DNA of 64,000 nt from positions 1 to 64,000 of the forward strand of contig NZ_CP092969.1 in NCBI RefSeq assembly GCF_027571405.1, written 5' to 3'. Positions within the stretch are counted from its first letter, which is position 1; each line of letters starts with the position of its first letter. Under the pieces are notes generated by a model. That model saw only the letters and a program-made list of their open reading frames with translations, ran no database searches and was not told the origin of the DNA. This stretch comes from Methylocystis parvus OBBP (GTDB lineage: Bacteria > Pseudomonadota > Alphaproteobacteria > Rhizobiales > Beijerinckiaceae). Below are positions 35,156 to 45,264 of this stretch, one piece after another. Both the position numbers and the translations under genes were made by a program.

Positions 35156-37092
35156 ACCTAGTGGTGGAATCCCTTGTCTTGCTATGCAAGCAAAGTGAGG
35201 AACGTGTCCATTTCGGTCGCCGGCTCTCATTCTTCCATGGCGAGATGTCGACAGGCAAATCCACGATCGCAGAGCTAATCGACTATTGCCTTGGCGGCTC
35301 GCTGCAAAAGACGCCCGCTATCCAGAGTGAACTTGTCGGGGTTCAGCTCCAAGCATTAGCTGGCGATACGGCCCTGCTGATCGAACGCAATCCCAATACC
35401 ATCACCTCGGTTGAGGTGAGTTGGGAACGTGAAGGCGAGGTCGGACGCGAGAACCTTCCCCTTCAGTCCGGTGAAGAGCCGATCATCGGCAATGAGATCT
35501 ACAATTACAGCGATTTCCTCTTGCGCAGCCTCGACATACCGGTGCTGAAGGTCCGCAAGCGTAAGGGAGACCCGGAGTCGGCGCTCCAGCGTCTGAGCTT
35601 CCGGGATTTCTATAGGTTCTGCTATCTCGACCAACCCGATTTGGACTCCAGCTTTTTCCTACTCGACCAGCCTATCCGGCAGGAGAAATCCAAAGATGTC
35701 CTGCGATACGTCTTGGGATTTCACAGCGACAGGCTGAATGAGTTGCAGGCCGAACTCTCCGAAGTCCGCCAAAAGCAGCGCACGATGCGCGAGGCGGCTA
35801 AGCAAATCGACGAGTTTCTCCATCGGTACGGCTTTGCCTCGAAGGCGACGATCGAGTTCGAGATCGACAAGCTCAACGACGAGGAAGAAAAGCTAGACGA
35901 GGAGATTGAAAACCAGGGCAGCGACGATCTCCCGGCTGCAACCGTGGCCGAAGAAGACCAGTACCTAATCAACGCGCTTTCGGAAGCGATCACATCAAAG
36001 GCGGAAGCGATCGCGGATATCAAGCAGCGCCTGAAAGAGCAGGAGTCGCTCATCGCTGAGTTCATCGCGATGAAGTTCAAACTCGCCCGGTCATCGACCG
36101 CGTCCGAACTGTTGAAAGGCGCGGCGTTTCACGCCTGTCCCGCTTGCGGAACAGAGGTCAGCCAGAAGAGTGACGGCGCGCATTGCGTGTTGTGCAAATC
36201 GGACCTCGCGGAAGCACCCGGCGGGTTTGGAAGCGACAATGCCGTGATGGAACGCGATCTGTCCGATCGCATCGACGACCTGAAACGGTCCGTTCAGCGC
36301 CTGAAGAGATCACACGATCGGCAGAGCGAAGAGCTGAGTGCGCTGACGACCAAGCGCGCCGATGCACAGCGAAGCGTCGATTTCGCCCGCAGGCAGGTCG
36401 AGTCTGAATACATAAAACGCGCACGACGGCTTGAGAGCCGTCGCGGTGCGATCAGGGAACGGCGCAGCCTGCTGGTGCGCATCATGGGCATGCCCGGCGA
36501 AGTGGAGGGCAAGCTGAAGGAAGCCGATACGCTGTCGACAATGATCAGCAAACTAGAACGGGAAATACAAACCGAACAGGGACGCTTCGAAGCCGGCCGG
36601 GAGAACGTCAATGCGCTGGAGAAGAATTTCCATGCGCTACTTCGCGCTATCCACTTTCCGGAAATCAAGGCCGACGACAAGGTCTTCCTGAACCAGCGCT
36701 CCTGGTTCCCTTACCTACATCCGAAGGGCAATGAATCCCTCGCCTGGACATTCAGTGACGCCGGCTCCGGCGGGAAGATGGTCCTCTTCAAGATATGCTT
36801 CGCGCTTGCGTTGCATCAGACGGCCGCACAGCGGGAACTGCCCTTGCCAAGGCTTATCGTCATCGACTCGCCGATGAAGAACATCACCCCGGATGTCAAT
36901 CCGGAAATATTCAGTCACTTCTACACCGAGCTTTACAGGCTGCTAGAGAGTGATCTCAAGTCATGGCAATGTATCATGATTGACCAGACGCTATTTGACC
37001 CTCCATCCACCCTTGAGGCTCATATTGAGCGCCTCATGACAAACGACAACCCCGACCGTCCGCCGCTCATAGGCTATTATCGGGGCCATTAA
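35152..37092 (+). CDS. ABC-3C system SMC-like ATPase
   Basis: The 646-residue protein has Walker A GEMSTGKS (about 30-38), with LIDYCLGGSLQKTPAIQSEL following as in the ABC-3C ATPases. Long coiled coils (about 200-310 and 360-500) flank a zinc-ribbon hinge, CPACG-x13-CVLC. The C-terminal head has DAGSGGKMVLFKICFALALH and Walker B LIVIDSPMKN. The Rad50-like architecture suggests sensing of invading nucleic acid. It is the third gene of a tight three-gene operon. Confidence 0.78.
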   Translation: MNLVVESLVLLCKQSEERVHFGRRLSFFHGEMSTGKSTIAELIDYCLGGSLQKTPAIQSELVGVQLQALAGDTALLIERNPNTITSVEVSWEREGEVGRENLPLQSGEEPIIGNEIYNYSDFLLRSLDIPVLKVRKRKGDPESALQRLSFRDFYRFCYLDQPDLDSSFFLLDQPIRQEKSKDVLRYVLGFHSDRLNELQAELSEVRQKQRTMREAAKQIDEFLHRYGFASKATIEFEIDKLNDEEEKLDEEIENQGSDDLPAATVAEEDQYLINALSEAITSKAEAIADIKQRLKEQESLIAEFIAMKFKLARSSTASELLKGAAFHACPACGTEVSQKSDGAHCVLCKSDLAEAPGGFGSDNAVMERDLSDRIDDLKRSVQRLKRSHDRQSEELSALTTKRADAQRSVDFARRQVESEYIKRARRLESRRGAIRERRSLLVRIMGMPGEVEGKLKEADTLSTMISKLEREIQTEQGRFEAGRENVNALEKNFHALLRAIHFPEIKADDKVFLNQRSWFPYLHPKGNESLAWTFSDAGSGGKMVLFKICFALALHQTAAQRELPLPRLIVIDSPMKNITPDVNPEIFSHFYTELYRLLESDLKSWQCIMIDQTLFDPPSTLEAHIERLMTNDNPDRPPLIGYYRGH

Positions 37093-37298
37093 TTACTAGC
37101 CGGCTTGAACCGCCCCGGTCGTTTGCCGGATCATTTTGGTTTGGGGGTGGCGCCGAAGCAGCTGCCTTCGCACGCGACAGCACCAAAAACGGATCGTCGC
37201 CTTCCGGCCCATTTGCGAATTTCATTGTTTCATCGCAGAGCGTCCGCTCTTGGCGCGACGCGGCCATGCGCTTCGTCAGGCCGCGTCGCCCGTTGCCT

Positions 37299-37961
37299 TC
37301 AGGGTTCTACTTGCTCTGAAATGCTAAGCGCATTGTCGACCTCGATTCCGAGGTAACGTACTGTGCTCTCCAGCTTAGTGTGACCCAACAGGAGATGGAC
37401 GGCACGCAAATTTGCCGTCTTTTTGTAAATTTGAAAGGCCTTCGTCCTCCGCACGGAGTGCGTTCCGTAGGCCGAGCTATCGAGCCCGGCGCTCGCCACC
37501 CATTTCTTTACAATGCGAGCATGTTGCCGGGGCGAGACTTGAGAGTGTTTCGCGGATCGACTGGGAAAAACATATCCGCTGTTGGTTACTCCACGCCGAT
37601 CAAGCTATTCCTGGACTGATAATCGTGATTGCTCGGTCAGCTCGAATTGCACCGAGTGGCTAGTTTTCTTTTGGATCACGACCGCGGGCTGCCGAACTTT
37701 ACCGCCCGCGCAAACGTCGTTCACTTGCAAGCGCACGAGATCGCATCCTCGCAGCTTGCTGTCGATGGCAAGATTGAACATGGCCAGATCACGCTTGCGG
37801 TGTTCGAGTTGTAGACGAACACGAATGGTCCAGACGTCTTTCGGTCGTAACGGGTGCTTCTGGCCTAGCAGGCGTCCTTTATTCCAAGGGCGACAAATTT
37901 GGGTTGGCGTCCGAATAGGAAGGTAGCACCGAGCGCCTCCATCAGAGCCGACCCCTCCCAC
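37299..37961 (-). pseudogene. Tyrosine integrase with internal amber stop
   Basis: Two open frames lie in the same frame, separated by a single TAG at 37605-37607. The first, 37605-37961, has NKGRLLGQKHPLRPKDVWTI and NLAIDSKLRGCDLVRLQV. The second continues LDRRGVTNSGYVFPSRSA, AYGTHSVRRTKAFQIYKKT, LRAVHLLLGHTKLESTVRYL. Catalytic R, H-x-x-R, H and Y are all readable, so only the stop (probably TGG to TAG) disrupts a protein of about 220 residues. It is a remnant of a small mobile element between two defence systems. The 200 bases before it (37093-37298) hold nothing recognisable. Confidence 0.8.
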
Positions 37962-38285
37962 CTCGACGCCCTCAAAGCAGGCTCAGAATAAATTAGGCCT
38001 CCTTGCCACTCACCAGTGCAAAATCTGACCGGTTGCGGACTTCCTGGGCCACGCCGAGGATGACCGCTTCGCGCCCATTGCAGTCATTCCGGACATTCTG
38101 CCGATTGCCCAAAAGCTGACGCTTGACCTGACAGATCGGTTTAGATTGCGGACGCAATTTACCCGACGTTCTGCGTGGCGTCGATGAACTTTTGTAGAAG
38201 CGCGTTGGATTGCGCTGTTCATTATTCTTGCCTCGTCGACGTTTCCTACTATGGTACGAAAACACTTTGTGGTTGAGGGGCTTGG
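37962..38285. other. Intergenic region before the helicase gene
   Basis: No gene is supported here. It must carry the promoter of the helicase-nuclease gene, but I see no clear -35/-10 pair, repeat or RNA. Confidence 0.3.
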
Positions 38286-41200
38286 ATGGACAATAAAACT
38301 CTTGAGGGGCTGCGAGAACTTGTTCTGCCCGACGAGTTCGAGATCGACCGAGTAGAACAGGGCGTGGTCGTTCAGCGATTGAAATCCCCGAGCAGGGTCG
38401 TCGGGGCCAGTTTTTCACCTTTGAGGTATCGAGGCGCGACATGCCGTCGAGCAGTCGCCATGCTGGAGGACGACAGCAAACTCGTTCTCGAATTCGCGTC
38501 GTTCAATGACGAGTATGCCGACGTCTCTCCTACTGCCATCTTGAGGGGCAATCCTGTTATCGACGGCACCCGCCTGTCCTGGGAGCGAGTAGCATTTCTG
38601 TCAGGAGATGGTGATCTGGCTGCTGCTGCAATCGCACGGGAGCAATGTCGCACTGCCTGGAAGGCGTCTGGGATCAACTACCGAAGCGAACTGCTCGACG
38701 CCGAAGGACAGCTGATTGCGTCAGGCCTGCGGCTTCCTCAGTCGGGGGCACTCCATGCGATTGCAGCCCATTGGACCACAGGATCGGAAAAGGCGCTGGT
38801 GGTTATGCCGACCGGCACTGGAAAAACAGAGGTGATGATCGCCGCAGCGGTCGAGGCCGCCTGTGATCGGGTTCTCATTATTGTTCCAAGTGATGCGCTG
38901 CGATTGCAGACGGCAAATCGCTTCGCATCCTACAGTGTTTTGCAACACCTCGGCACAGTGACCGACCTCCCCAACCCAGTAATTGGTCTCCTCTCGTCGA
39001 GACCGACCCCGGAGCAATTCCCGGCGATCGAGGCCTGCAACGTCGTAGTCGCCACGATGAGCGCCATCGGTTTAGCCAGCGAAGACACACAAAGGCGCCT
39101 TGCCGCGCTCTTCTCGCATATCTTCTTTGACGAGGCCCACCACATTGAGGCGGCCACGTGGAAGAGGTTCCAGAAGGTCATAGATCGCACGATCGTTCTG
39201 CTGTTCACGGCAACTCCCTTCCGCGAGGACGGGAAGAGCCTCGATGGTAAGATGATCTATGAATTTCCCTTAGCCCTTGCCCAGGCACACGGCTTCTTCC
39301 AGAATATCCGATTTAAGGAGGTCTTCCAGCCCAACGGTCTTCTTTCAGATGCCTCTATTGCGGAAAGTGCCGTTGAGGCGCTGAGGGAAGACCTTGCCGC
39401 TGGATACGACCACATCCTGATGGCTCGCGCGAGCACGATCAATGCCGCCGATGACCTGTATCGCCAGGTCTACGCCGGGTATGAGGATTTGAATCCGGTC
39501 GTGATCCACAGCCGGACGCCCAACCGCCAGGGGGTGCTTTCGGACATAAGGGCGCGGAAGCATCGCATAGTCGTGTGCGTCAACATGTTCGGCGAGGGCT
39601 TCGATCTTCCTCAGCTGAAAGTGGCGGCACTGCATAGTCCGCACAAGAGTCTTGGTATTACGCTCCAGTTTATCGGACGTTTCGCGAGGACCACGGCCAA
39701 CGTCGGCCCGGCTACCTTTATCGCGAACACTGCCGACGACGGCGTCTCTGAGGCTCTGGAAAGTCTCTATCTCGAAGACGCCGACTGGAACGCGCTCCTG
39801 TCCGATCTCAGTTTCAGTGCCATCGACTCGATGGCCAGACTCTCAGATCTTGTCGAGCACTTGGAGACACCGGCTGCTGCCGCCGACGAGGAACTGGATA
39901 TCTCGGCGCTCGCTCTCCGTCCCAAACTTAGCACTCAAGTGTACCGGACAGACCAGTTCGAGCCCGGGCGCTACGCCAAGGCATTCCGTGCGGCCCAGAA
40001 GGTTCATCAGCCCCAGATCAGTTTGCGCGACAATTTCCTTGTCCTAATAGTCAACCAGAAGGATGGGCTGGACTGGACCGACTCGAAGGACATCTCGATC
40101 GATAGCTGGGATCTATTCATCGCCAAGTACGATCCGGAACTGCAGCTGCTGTACATTCATAGTTCGAGGAAGGGAGACGCCGGCGGTACCCTTGCCAAGG
40201 CGATCTCACATGATTCGGTCCTCATCAAGGAGGAGGAGGTATTCAAGGCGTTCAGCGGGCTGAAACGCCTGGTGCTTCACAACGTCGGGCTATCAAGCCT
40301 CAGCCGCAACGTCCGGTACCAGATGTTTGCCGGGCTGGATGTTCGGAATGCGATCGACCCGCTGCAGCAGCAGTCGAAGCGGAAGTCCAACATAACCGGT
40401 GTTGGCTATGAGGAGGGCACGCGTCGCAGTGTAGGCTGCTCCCGAAAGGGTAAGATCTGGTCGCTTACGTCGGGTACGCTCGCAGACTGGATCGACTGGT
40501 GCGATAGCATTGGAAAGAAGCTTGTCGATCCCGCTGCGCGTCATGACGACTTCCTGAGGCATACCCTCATTCCGACAGCCATCGTTGAACTGCCGAACAG
40601 CGAAGCTCTGCTTGTGGACTGGCCGGATCAGCTCTTCGAGAGCTCGACTTTTCGGTTTGAGGTACGGGCAGCAGCCACCACGTTCGGGTTCCACGACTGC
40701 GAACTCGACCTAGTCGAATGGGCGCCGGGAGACAGCTTCACTTTTGTAATCAAGTGCGGAGAGGATGTGTCGACTACTCTGAGGCTGACGCTTCGGGAAG
40801 ATACGCCTGATATCGATGGCTATCTTGTTGAGAAGCTCGAAGGACCTGACGCTGAGATCGATGCTACAGGAGAACGGGCTTCGGTACAAGACTTCTTCCA
40901 GGCCAATCCCCCTCTGGTCCGCCTCGCGGATGGCTCGCAGCTGTCCGGTAACATTCTGCTTAAGCCCCAAGAGGAACTTCCCGAACTGTATGATCTCGCC
41001 AACCTGTCGTTCTTGGATTGGCGCGGGGTCGATCTCGCCAAGGAGAGCCGCTGGAAGAATGGCGTGTTTCGTGAGGATTCGATCCAGCATCGATTTGTCG
41101 AACATCTGCTTGGAGGGCCGGCTACCTTCATCATCGACGACGATGACACCGGCGAGAGTGCGGACATCGTGGCGATCGAGGAGACGGATGACACTATCAC

Positions 41201-41594
41201 CGTTTTTCTCTGGCACCTGAAATACTCGCGGGCAGAGATGGGGCGTCGGGCCGACGATCTGTACGTCGTTTGCGGTCAGGCTCAGAAGGGGGTGAAGTGG
41301 ACATGGAGTCTGAAGAACCTCATCAACCACCTGACTGTGCGAGAAACATCGCATCTCAAGGGCCGGGATACCCGCTTCGTCCGGGGCAGTCTGGGTGACC
41401 TTGCAACCCTTCGAAAGGCTTCCCGACGCAAGTTCGTTGAATACCGCATCGGGATCGTGCAGCCGGGCCTCAACGGTGAAAACATACCAGCGGAGCATCT
41501 GGCGCTTCTGGGTGCAACTAGCAGCTTCATACAGACTGTTACCGGGCGGCCTCTCTTGACTGTCGCAAACCGGGCCGATCCAGCTCAGGGTTGA
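38286..41594 (+). CDS. DEAD/DEAH helicase with C-terminal nuclease domain
   Basis: The 1102-residue SF2 helicase has motif I PTGTGKT (175-181), DEAH in IFFDEAHH (about 280), TATPFRED, and motif VI-like LQFIGRFAR. A wedge of unknown fold fills residues 500-930. The C-terminus has a PD-(D/E)XK-like signature, SADIVAIEE...TVFLWHLKYS (about 957-980), then DDLYVVCGQAQKG. Helicase-nuclease fusions of this kind occur as single-gene phage-defence proteins. It lies in a run of defence genes and has its own start after a gap, so it is probably a stand-alone system. Its family name is uncertain. Confidence 0.75.
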   Translation: MDNKTLEGLRELVLPDEFEIDRVEQGVVVQRLKSPSRVVGASFSPLRYRGATCRRAVAMLEDDSKLVLEFASFNDEYADVSPTAILRGNPVIDGTRLSWERVAFLSGDGDLAAAAIAREQCRTAWKASGINYRSELLDAEGQLIASGLRLPQSGALHAIAAHWTTGSEKALVVMPTGTGKTEVMIAAAVEAACDRVLIIVPSDALRLQTANRFASYSVLQHLGTVTDLPNPVIGLLSSRPTPEQFPAIEACNVVVATMSAIGLASEDTQRRLAALFSHIFFDEAHHIEAATWKRFQKVIDRTIVLLFTATPFREDGKSLDGKMIYEFPLALAQAHGFFQNIRFKEVFQPNGLLSDASIAESAVEALREDLAAGYDHILMARASTINAADDLYRQVYAGYEDLNPVVIHSRTPNRQGVLSDIRARKHRIVVCVNMFGEGFDLPQLKVAALHSPHKSLGITLQFIGRFARTTANVGPATFIANTADDGVSEALESLYLEDADWNALLSDLSFSAIDSMARLSDLVEHLETPAAAADEELDISALALRPKLSTQVYRTDQFEPGRYAKAFRAAQKVHQPQISLRDNFLVLIVNQKDGLDWTDSKDISIDSWDLFIAKYDPELQLLYIHSSRKGDAGGTLAKAISHDSVLIKEEEVFKAFSGLKRLVLHNVGLSSLSRNVRYQMFAGLDVRNAIDPLQQQSKRKSNITGVGYEEGTRRSVGCSRKGKIWSLTSGTLADWIDWCDSIGKKLVDPAARHDDFLRHTLIPTAIVELPNSEALLVDWPDQLFESSTFRFEVRAAATTFGFHDCELDLVEWAPGDSFTFVIKCGEDVSTTLRLTLREDTPDIDGYLVEKLEGPDAEIDATGERASVQDFFQANPPLVRLADGSQLSGNILLKPQEELPELYDLANLSFLDWRGVDLAKESRWKNGVFREDSIQHRFVEHLLGGPATFIIDDDDTGESADIVAIEETDDTITVFLWHLKYSRAEMGRRADDLYVVCGQAQKGVKWTWSLKNLINHLTVRETSHLKGRDTRFVRGSLGDLATLRKASRRKFVEYRIGIVQPGLNGENIPAEHLALLGATSSFIQTVTGRPLLTVANRADPAQG

Positions 41595-41602
41595 ACGGAC
41601 GC

Positions 41603-41717
41603 TAGAGCGCGCTGCGAAAGAGTGAGAACCGGCTTTTTCGCATGAAGCGCGCTCTATACCTTTAGAATCGATCGCGTCGCCTGCGTTCAAGCGATTCCGC
41701 CTAAACGCAGCGCGATC
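41603..41717. repeat. REP-like double hairpin
   Basis: The first hairpin has arms TAGAGCGCGCT (41603-41613) and AGCGCGCTCTA (41646-41656), extended by TGCGAAA/TTTCGCA. The second has GATCGCG (41670-41676)/CGCGATC (41711-41717) plus CTGCGTT/AACGCAG. The form is that of dispersed REP/MITE elements of Rhizobiales, directly behind the helicase stop, where it could also terminate transcription. Confidence 0.55.
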
Positions 41718-42049
41718 TAGATCGTTCAGCCGAGGGGGAATACTGCGGCCAAAGCGAACCGGTGGCTTTCAGGAGCTTTCCGGTGGTGCAGAGTGTCCTA
41801 AATGGAGTTGGAAGCGCCCTATCGGCAGCGCGCCCCAACTCGGTCGTTCGGCGGCTACGCTATGACTCCAAAACCGGTCATCCGTCCATCTTCATACACC
41901 GCTAGATAACTACCCGCTTGATCTCCTCGACGAGGGCGGGGACAGCTCATAGGCTTCGAGAGGTGCAGAACGCAGCCAGCTGCGCGCTTCTGCGATGGTC
42001 ATCGCCTTATTCGCCGTTGCGTCGTTGAGGATAGCCGCGGTAACCTGAG

Positions 42050-42168
42050 TGTGAATCGGCATGGAATAAGGACCCCGTTTTCGGGGTGATCGGCATCCAA
42101 TCGGGACCCCCGGGGCTGAGGGTCCACATTGGCCTCCTTTTCGAGAGAGGCCGGGGTTGGGATGCTGA
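42050..42168. mobile_element. Solo IS21-family end
   Basis: This sequence of about 119 bp, starting TGTGAATCGGCATGG and containing GGACCCCGTTTTCGGGGTGATCGG, is nearly identical, in opposite orientation, to 62881-62996. There it leads into an istA gene. Here the homology stops at the istA start codon position. Ends beginning TGT with internal repeats are typical of IS21. Confidence 0.65.
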
Positions 42169-42614
42169 GCAAAGGGTTCGGCAACACCATGACATCGACG
42201 CTCTGGCGTTTCGTTGAGCAGGCGCATGGCCGCCGGCCCATGGTCGCCCTGGCGACCGGTCACCCGCATCCGATGCGCCGAAAGCCTGGCTTTGATCCTA
42301 CCAATCCCTGTCGGTACTGTGTGGAATCCCCACCGTTCCGTGAGCGGTTCGGGACGACTTTGCAGGTCGATCTGTTCTCGGCCATCGCCAGATATTGCGT
42401 AGTTCAAGGTGGAGATCCTGGGTCAGAGCGAATTAGTTCTGTCCGATCTGAATGGCGAACCTCACCTGTTCGGCTTCGAGACGTTTTTCAACAGTCACGA
42501 GGCCTTGACGCTTGGCGTGTGGATGAAGCCGCATATCAAAACAACACCGGTGTCGATTTTCCTACGAACAAAAGTGTAATATCGTATTTCAACTATCGTT
42601 AAGCAGGGACGGCC

Positions 42615-43775
42615 ATGCCGAAGAACATCGTCATACTGCTTGATGGAACATCGAACGAAATCTCTGCTGACCGTACCAATATCCTGCGGCTGTACGGAAC
42701 GCTAGAAAAAGGCGATCGACAACTCGTCTACTATGATCCCGGTGTAGGGACCTTCGGAGCCGAAAACGCATGGCTGCGGTTTTGGAGAAAGGCCGTCGAG
42801 ATCTGGGGCCTGGCCACCGGCTGGGGCCTCGATCACAACGTCAAGGAGGCTTACCGGTTTCTGGTGGAGAATTATGACGATGGACGTCGCGGAGGAGGGG
42901 GCCAGAGTTCCCGCGACAGCATCTATATATTTGGCTTCAGCAGGGGAGCCTATACGGCCCGCGTGCTTGCCGGTTTCATCCATGCGGTAGGTCTGATCGA
43001 AAAGCGAAACCTGAACCTGCTCGACTATGCCTATAGCGCCTACAAGGGCATCGGGGAGAACGGCGAGGACAAGTTCGGAGAAGTCCGCCTCTACGAACGT
43101 ATCCTCGCCCCGGATCGCCCGCCAATACGTCTGCTTGGCCTTTTCGACACGGTCGCCTCGGTCATCGAGCACGGTCGCTATGGACCTCGGCTACGTTCCC
43201 ACGCCCATACCAAGCGCAACTGGAGCGTCGAGAGCGTGCGCCATGCAGTAGCAATCGATGAACGCCGCACAATGTTCAGACCACAGCTTTGGCCCGAAGG
43301 TGAGGAGTACTGGGGCAACCCATTCAACAAGGCCGCCGCCAAACCTCAGGACGTCCGCGAGGTATGGTTCGCCGGTGTTCATGGTGATGTCGGTGGCGGC
43401 TATCCTGAGGCCGAAAGCGGTCTGGCCAAGGTGGCCTTACAATGGATGGTCGAGCAGACCGGCCCCTTGGGGCTGTTCTACCGGACGCAAACGGTCAACG
43501 AACTCGTCTTGGGCCGAAATCCCGACCAGCAATACATATCTCCGGATCCGCACGCTAAACCGCATAATTCGATGAGCTGGGGTTGGGGTGTACTGGAGTT
43601 CCTTCCGCAACGGCGACGTAAGCTCGAGGATGGTTCTAAGGGCAGCAAGCTGACCATTCCCCTGTTCGCCCGTCGCTCGATCCCGGCTGGCGCGCGCATT
43701 CATCAATCGGTGACTGATCGCGCCAATGGCGGTGATCGGCCGCCAAACATGCCGGCAGATTTTCTGATAGAGTAA
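42615..43775 (+). CDS. DUF2235 alpha/beta hydrolase (Tle1-like)
   Basis: The 386-residue protein opens with MPKNIVILLDGTSNE and carries the nucleophile elbow IFGFSRGAYTAR with Ser109. FDTVASV and WFAGVHGDVGGGYPE follow, giving the catalytic Asp/His region. DUF2235 includes type VI lipase effectors (Tle1) and uncharacterised cytoplasmic hydrolases. No T6SS genes, immunity protein or signal peptide are present, and the neighbours are defence genes, so an abortive-infection-type lipase is possible but unproven. Confidence 0.78.
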   Translation: MPKNIVILLDGTSNEISADRTNILRLYGTLEKGDRQLVYYDPGVGTFGAENAWLRFWRKAVEIWGLATGWGLDHNVKEAYRFLVENYDDGRRGGGGQSSRDSIYIFGFSRGAYTARVLAGFIHAVGLIEKRNLNLLDYAYSAYKGIGENGEDKFGEVRLYERILAPDRPPIRLLGLFDTVASVIEHGRYGPRLRSHAHTKRNWSVESVRHAVAIDERRTMFRPQLWPEGEEYWGNPFNKAAAKPQDVREVWFAGVHGDVGGGYPEAESGLAKVALQWMVEQTGPLGLFYRTQTVNELVLGRNPDQQYISPDPHAKPHNSMSWGWGVLEFLPQRRRKLEDGSKGSKLTIPLFARRSIPAGARIHQSVTDRANGGDRPPNMPADFLIE

Positions 43776-43872
43776 GGACGAAATAGCGAAATAGGAGGCT
43801 GGACCTGCAGGTGGCTACAGGGCGTCATTTCCGCCGGCTTCACCATCCCTGGTTCACTACGAAGATATCGCA

Positions 43873-45264
43873 ATGTTTTTACGCAGACTGACACTCACCA
43901 ACATTCGCTCGATCGGCTCGCTCTCCATTGGCTTTGAAGAGCAGCCCGGAAAGTCACGTCCATGGACCTTCCTGCTCGGCGAGAATGGCTCGGGCAAGAG
44001 TACTGTCCTGCGTGCTGTTGCATTGGCGTTGGCGGGAAGTGAAGCCTTGCCAGAGATTCTGGGGGATCTCGATTGGTGGATCCGGGAAGGACAGGATAGC
44101 GCCAGCATCGAGTTGGTTCTTGCGACCGCGAACAATGAACTGCGTCGCGCCGAGCTGAAATTCGTGCGCGGGAGCGGCACATTGCGGTTCCTCACCGACA
44201 ACCAGGATAGTTTGCGCGAGCTGGACGACGCACTTCGGCACGCGGCGAGGAACTACTTTGTCGTCGGCTACGGCGTGAATCGACGGATGGCGCCCGACAG
44301 CCAAAGCATTGCACCGAACAGCTCCGCCTACAGAACAAGCCGATCGCAGAATGTGGCGACACTTTTCTCCCAGAACTCAGCGCTTGTTTCGCTCGAGCAA
44401 TGGGCGATCGATCTCGACTACCGGCGCGGCGACAAAGGGTTGGACCTTGTTCGCAGTGCGCTGAATAAGCTGCTCCCCGACGTCAAATTCGCCGGCGTTG
44501 ACAAGGAGCACAGGCGTTTGAGGTTCAAGACACCGGATGGCACCTTGCCACTCGAGCTCTTGAGCGACGGATACCAGGCCATGGCCGCTTGGTGCGGGGA
44601 TCTGCTTTTCCGCGTTACCGAAACGTTCAAGAATTATAAGGACCCGCTCAACACGCGAGGGCTCCTGCTGATCGATGAACTCGATCTGCATCTCCACCCT
44701 GTCTGGCAAAGGCAACTCGTCTTTTTTTTGCGAGCTACCTTGCCGCGGTTCCAAATTATCGCGACAACCCATTCACCGCTGACCGTCCACCAGGCCAGCG
44801 CTGAGGAACTCTTCATATTGAAGCGAGGAGCATCGCCTACCGTCGGAGTGGCCGTTGAGAAATTCGCCGGCGCACCGAACAAGCTCACGCTCAGCCAGCT
44901 GATCCAGAGTCCTATATTCGGTCTCGACACCCTCGATTCCCCGCAGATAGCTGAAGTTCGCCGCAATCTGAGGGCGCTGAAAGGCCTTCCTGTGAGTGAT
45001 CAGAAAGGCCGAACGGCGACCGTTAAGCCCGCTTCCACCGCAGCTGGCCGCGCCCAACAGATTCGAGCCTGGGAAGCGAAGTTGGACGGCGCTCCCGACC
45101 GCGAACAGGTTCCTGCCTACCTGAAGCCCACCAACCTGTTGCTTGAACGTATCGCCAATGAACTGCAGGGCAAAGATGGCGATGAAGGAAGAGGAGCTGT
45201 CCAGAAAGCTGTCAGGACTGTGTCGCGTGGGAAAGTGCGGCCCGCGACCGGCAAGCTGAAATGA
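43873..45264 (+). CDS. Septu-like PtuA ATPase
   Basis: The 463-residue AAA/ABC-type ATPase has Walker A GENGSGKST (36-44), the signature-like LELLSDGYQAMAAW, Walker B GLLLIDELDLHLHP and the switch His in IIATTHSPLTVHQ. The architecture matches PtuA of Septu systems and the ATPases of some retrons. It overlaps the following HNH gene by 4 bases, the diagnostic PtuA-PtuB pairing. Confidence 0.75.
   Translation: MFLRRLTLTNIRSIGSLSIGFEEQPGKSRPWTFLLGENGSGKSTVLRAVALALAGSEALPEILGDLDWWIREGQDSASIELVLATANNELRRAELKFVRGSGTLRFLTDNQDSLRELDDALRHAARNYFVVGYGVNRRMAPDSQSIAPNSSAYRTSRSQNVATLFSQNSALVSLEQWAIDLDYRRGDKGLDLVRSALNKLLPDVKFAGVDKEHRRLRFKTPDGTLPLELLSDGYQAMAAWCGDLLFRVTETFKNYKDPLNTRGLLLIDELDLHLHPVWQRQLVFFLRATLPRFQIIATTHSPLTVHQASAEELFILKRGASPTVGVAVEKFAGAPNKLTLSQLIQSPIFGLDTLDSPQIAEVRRNLRALKGLPVSDQKGRTATVKPASTAAGRAQQIRAWEAKLDGAPDREQVPAYLKPTNLLLERIANELQGKDGDEGRGAVQKAVRTVSRGKVRPATGKLK

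Larger units (their letters stand above)
41595..42614. other. 1-kb spacer with repeat and IS debris
   Basis: No convincing gene. A REP-like hairpin pair lies at 41603-41717 and an IS21 end at 42050-42168. The open frame 42129-42602 starts in the IS21 end and has no recognisable content. The remainder is unassigned. Confidence 0.5.

Noticed and set aside
42129..42602. 157-codon open frame between helicase and DUF2235
   Set aside because: It starts inside the IS21 end and has no domain or coding signature; treated as debris.
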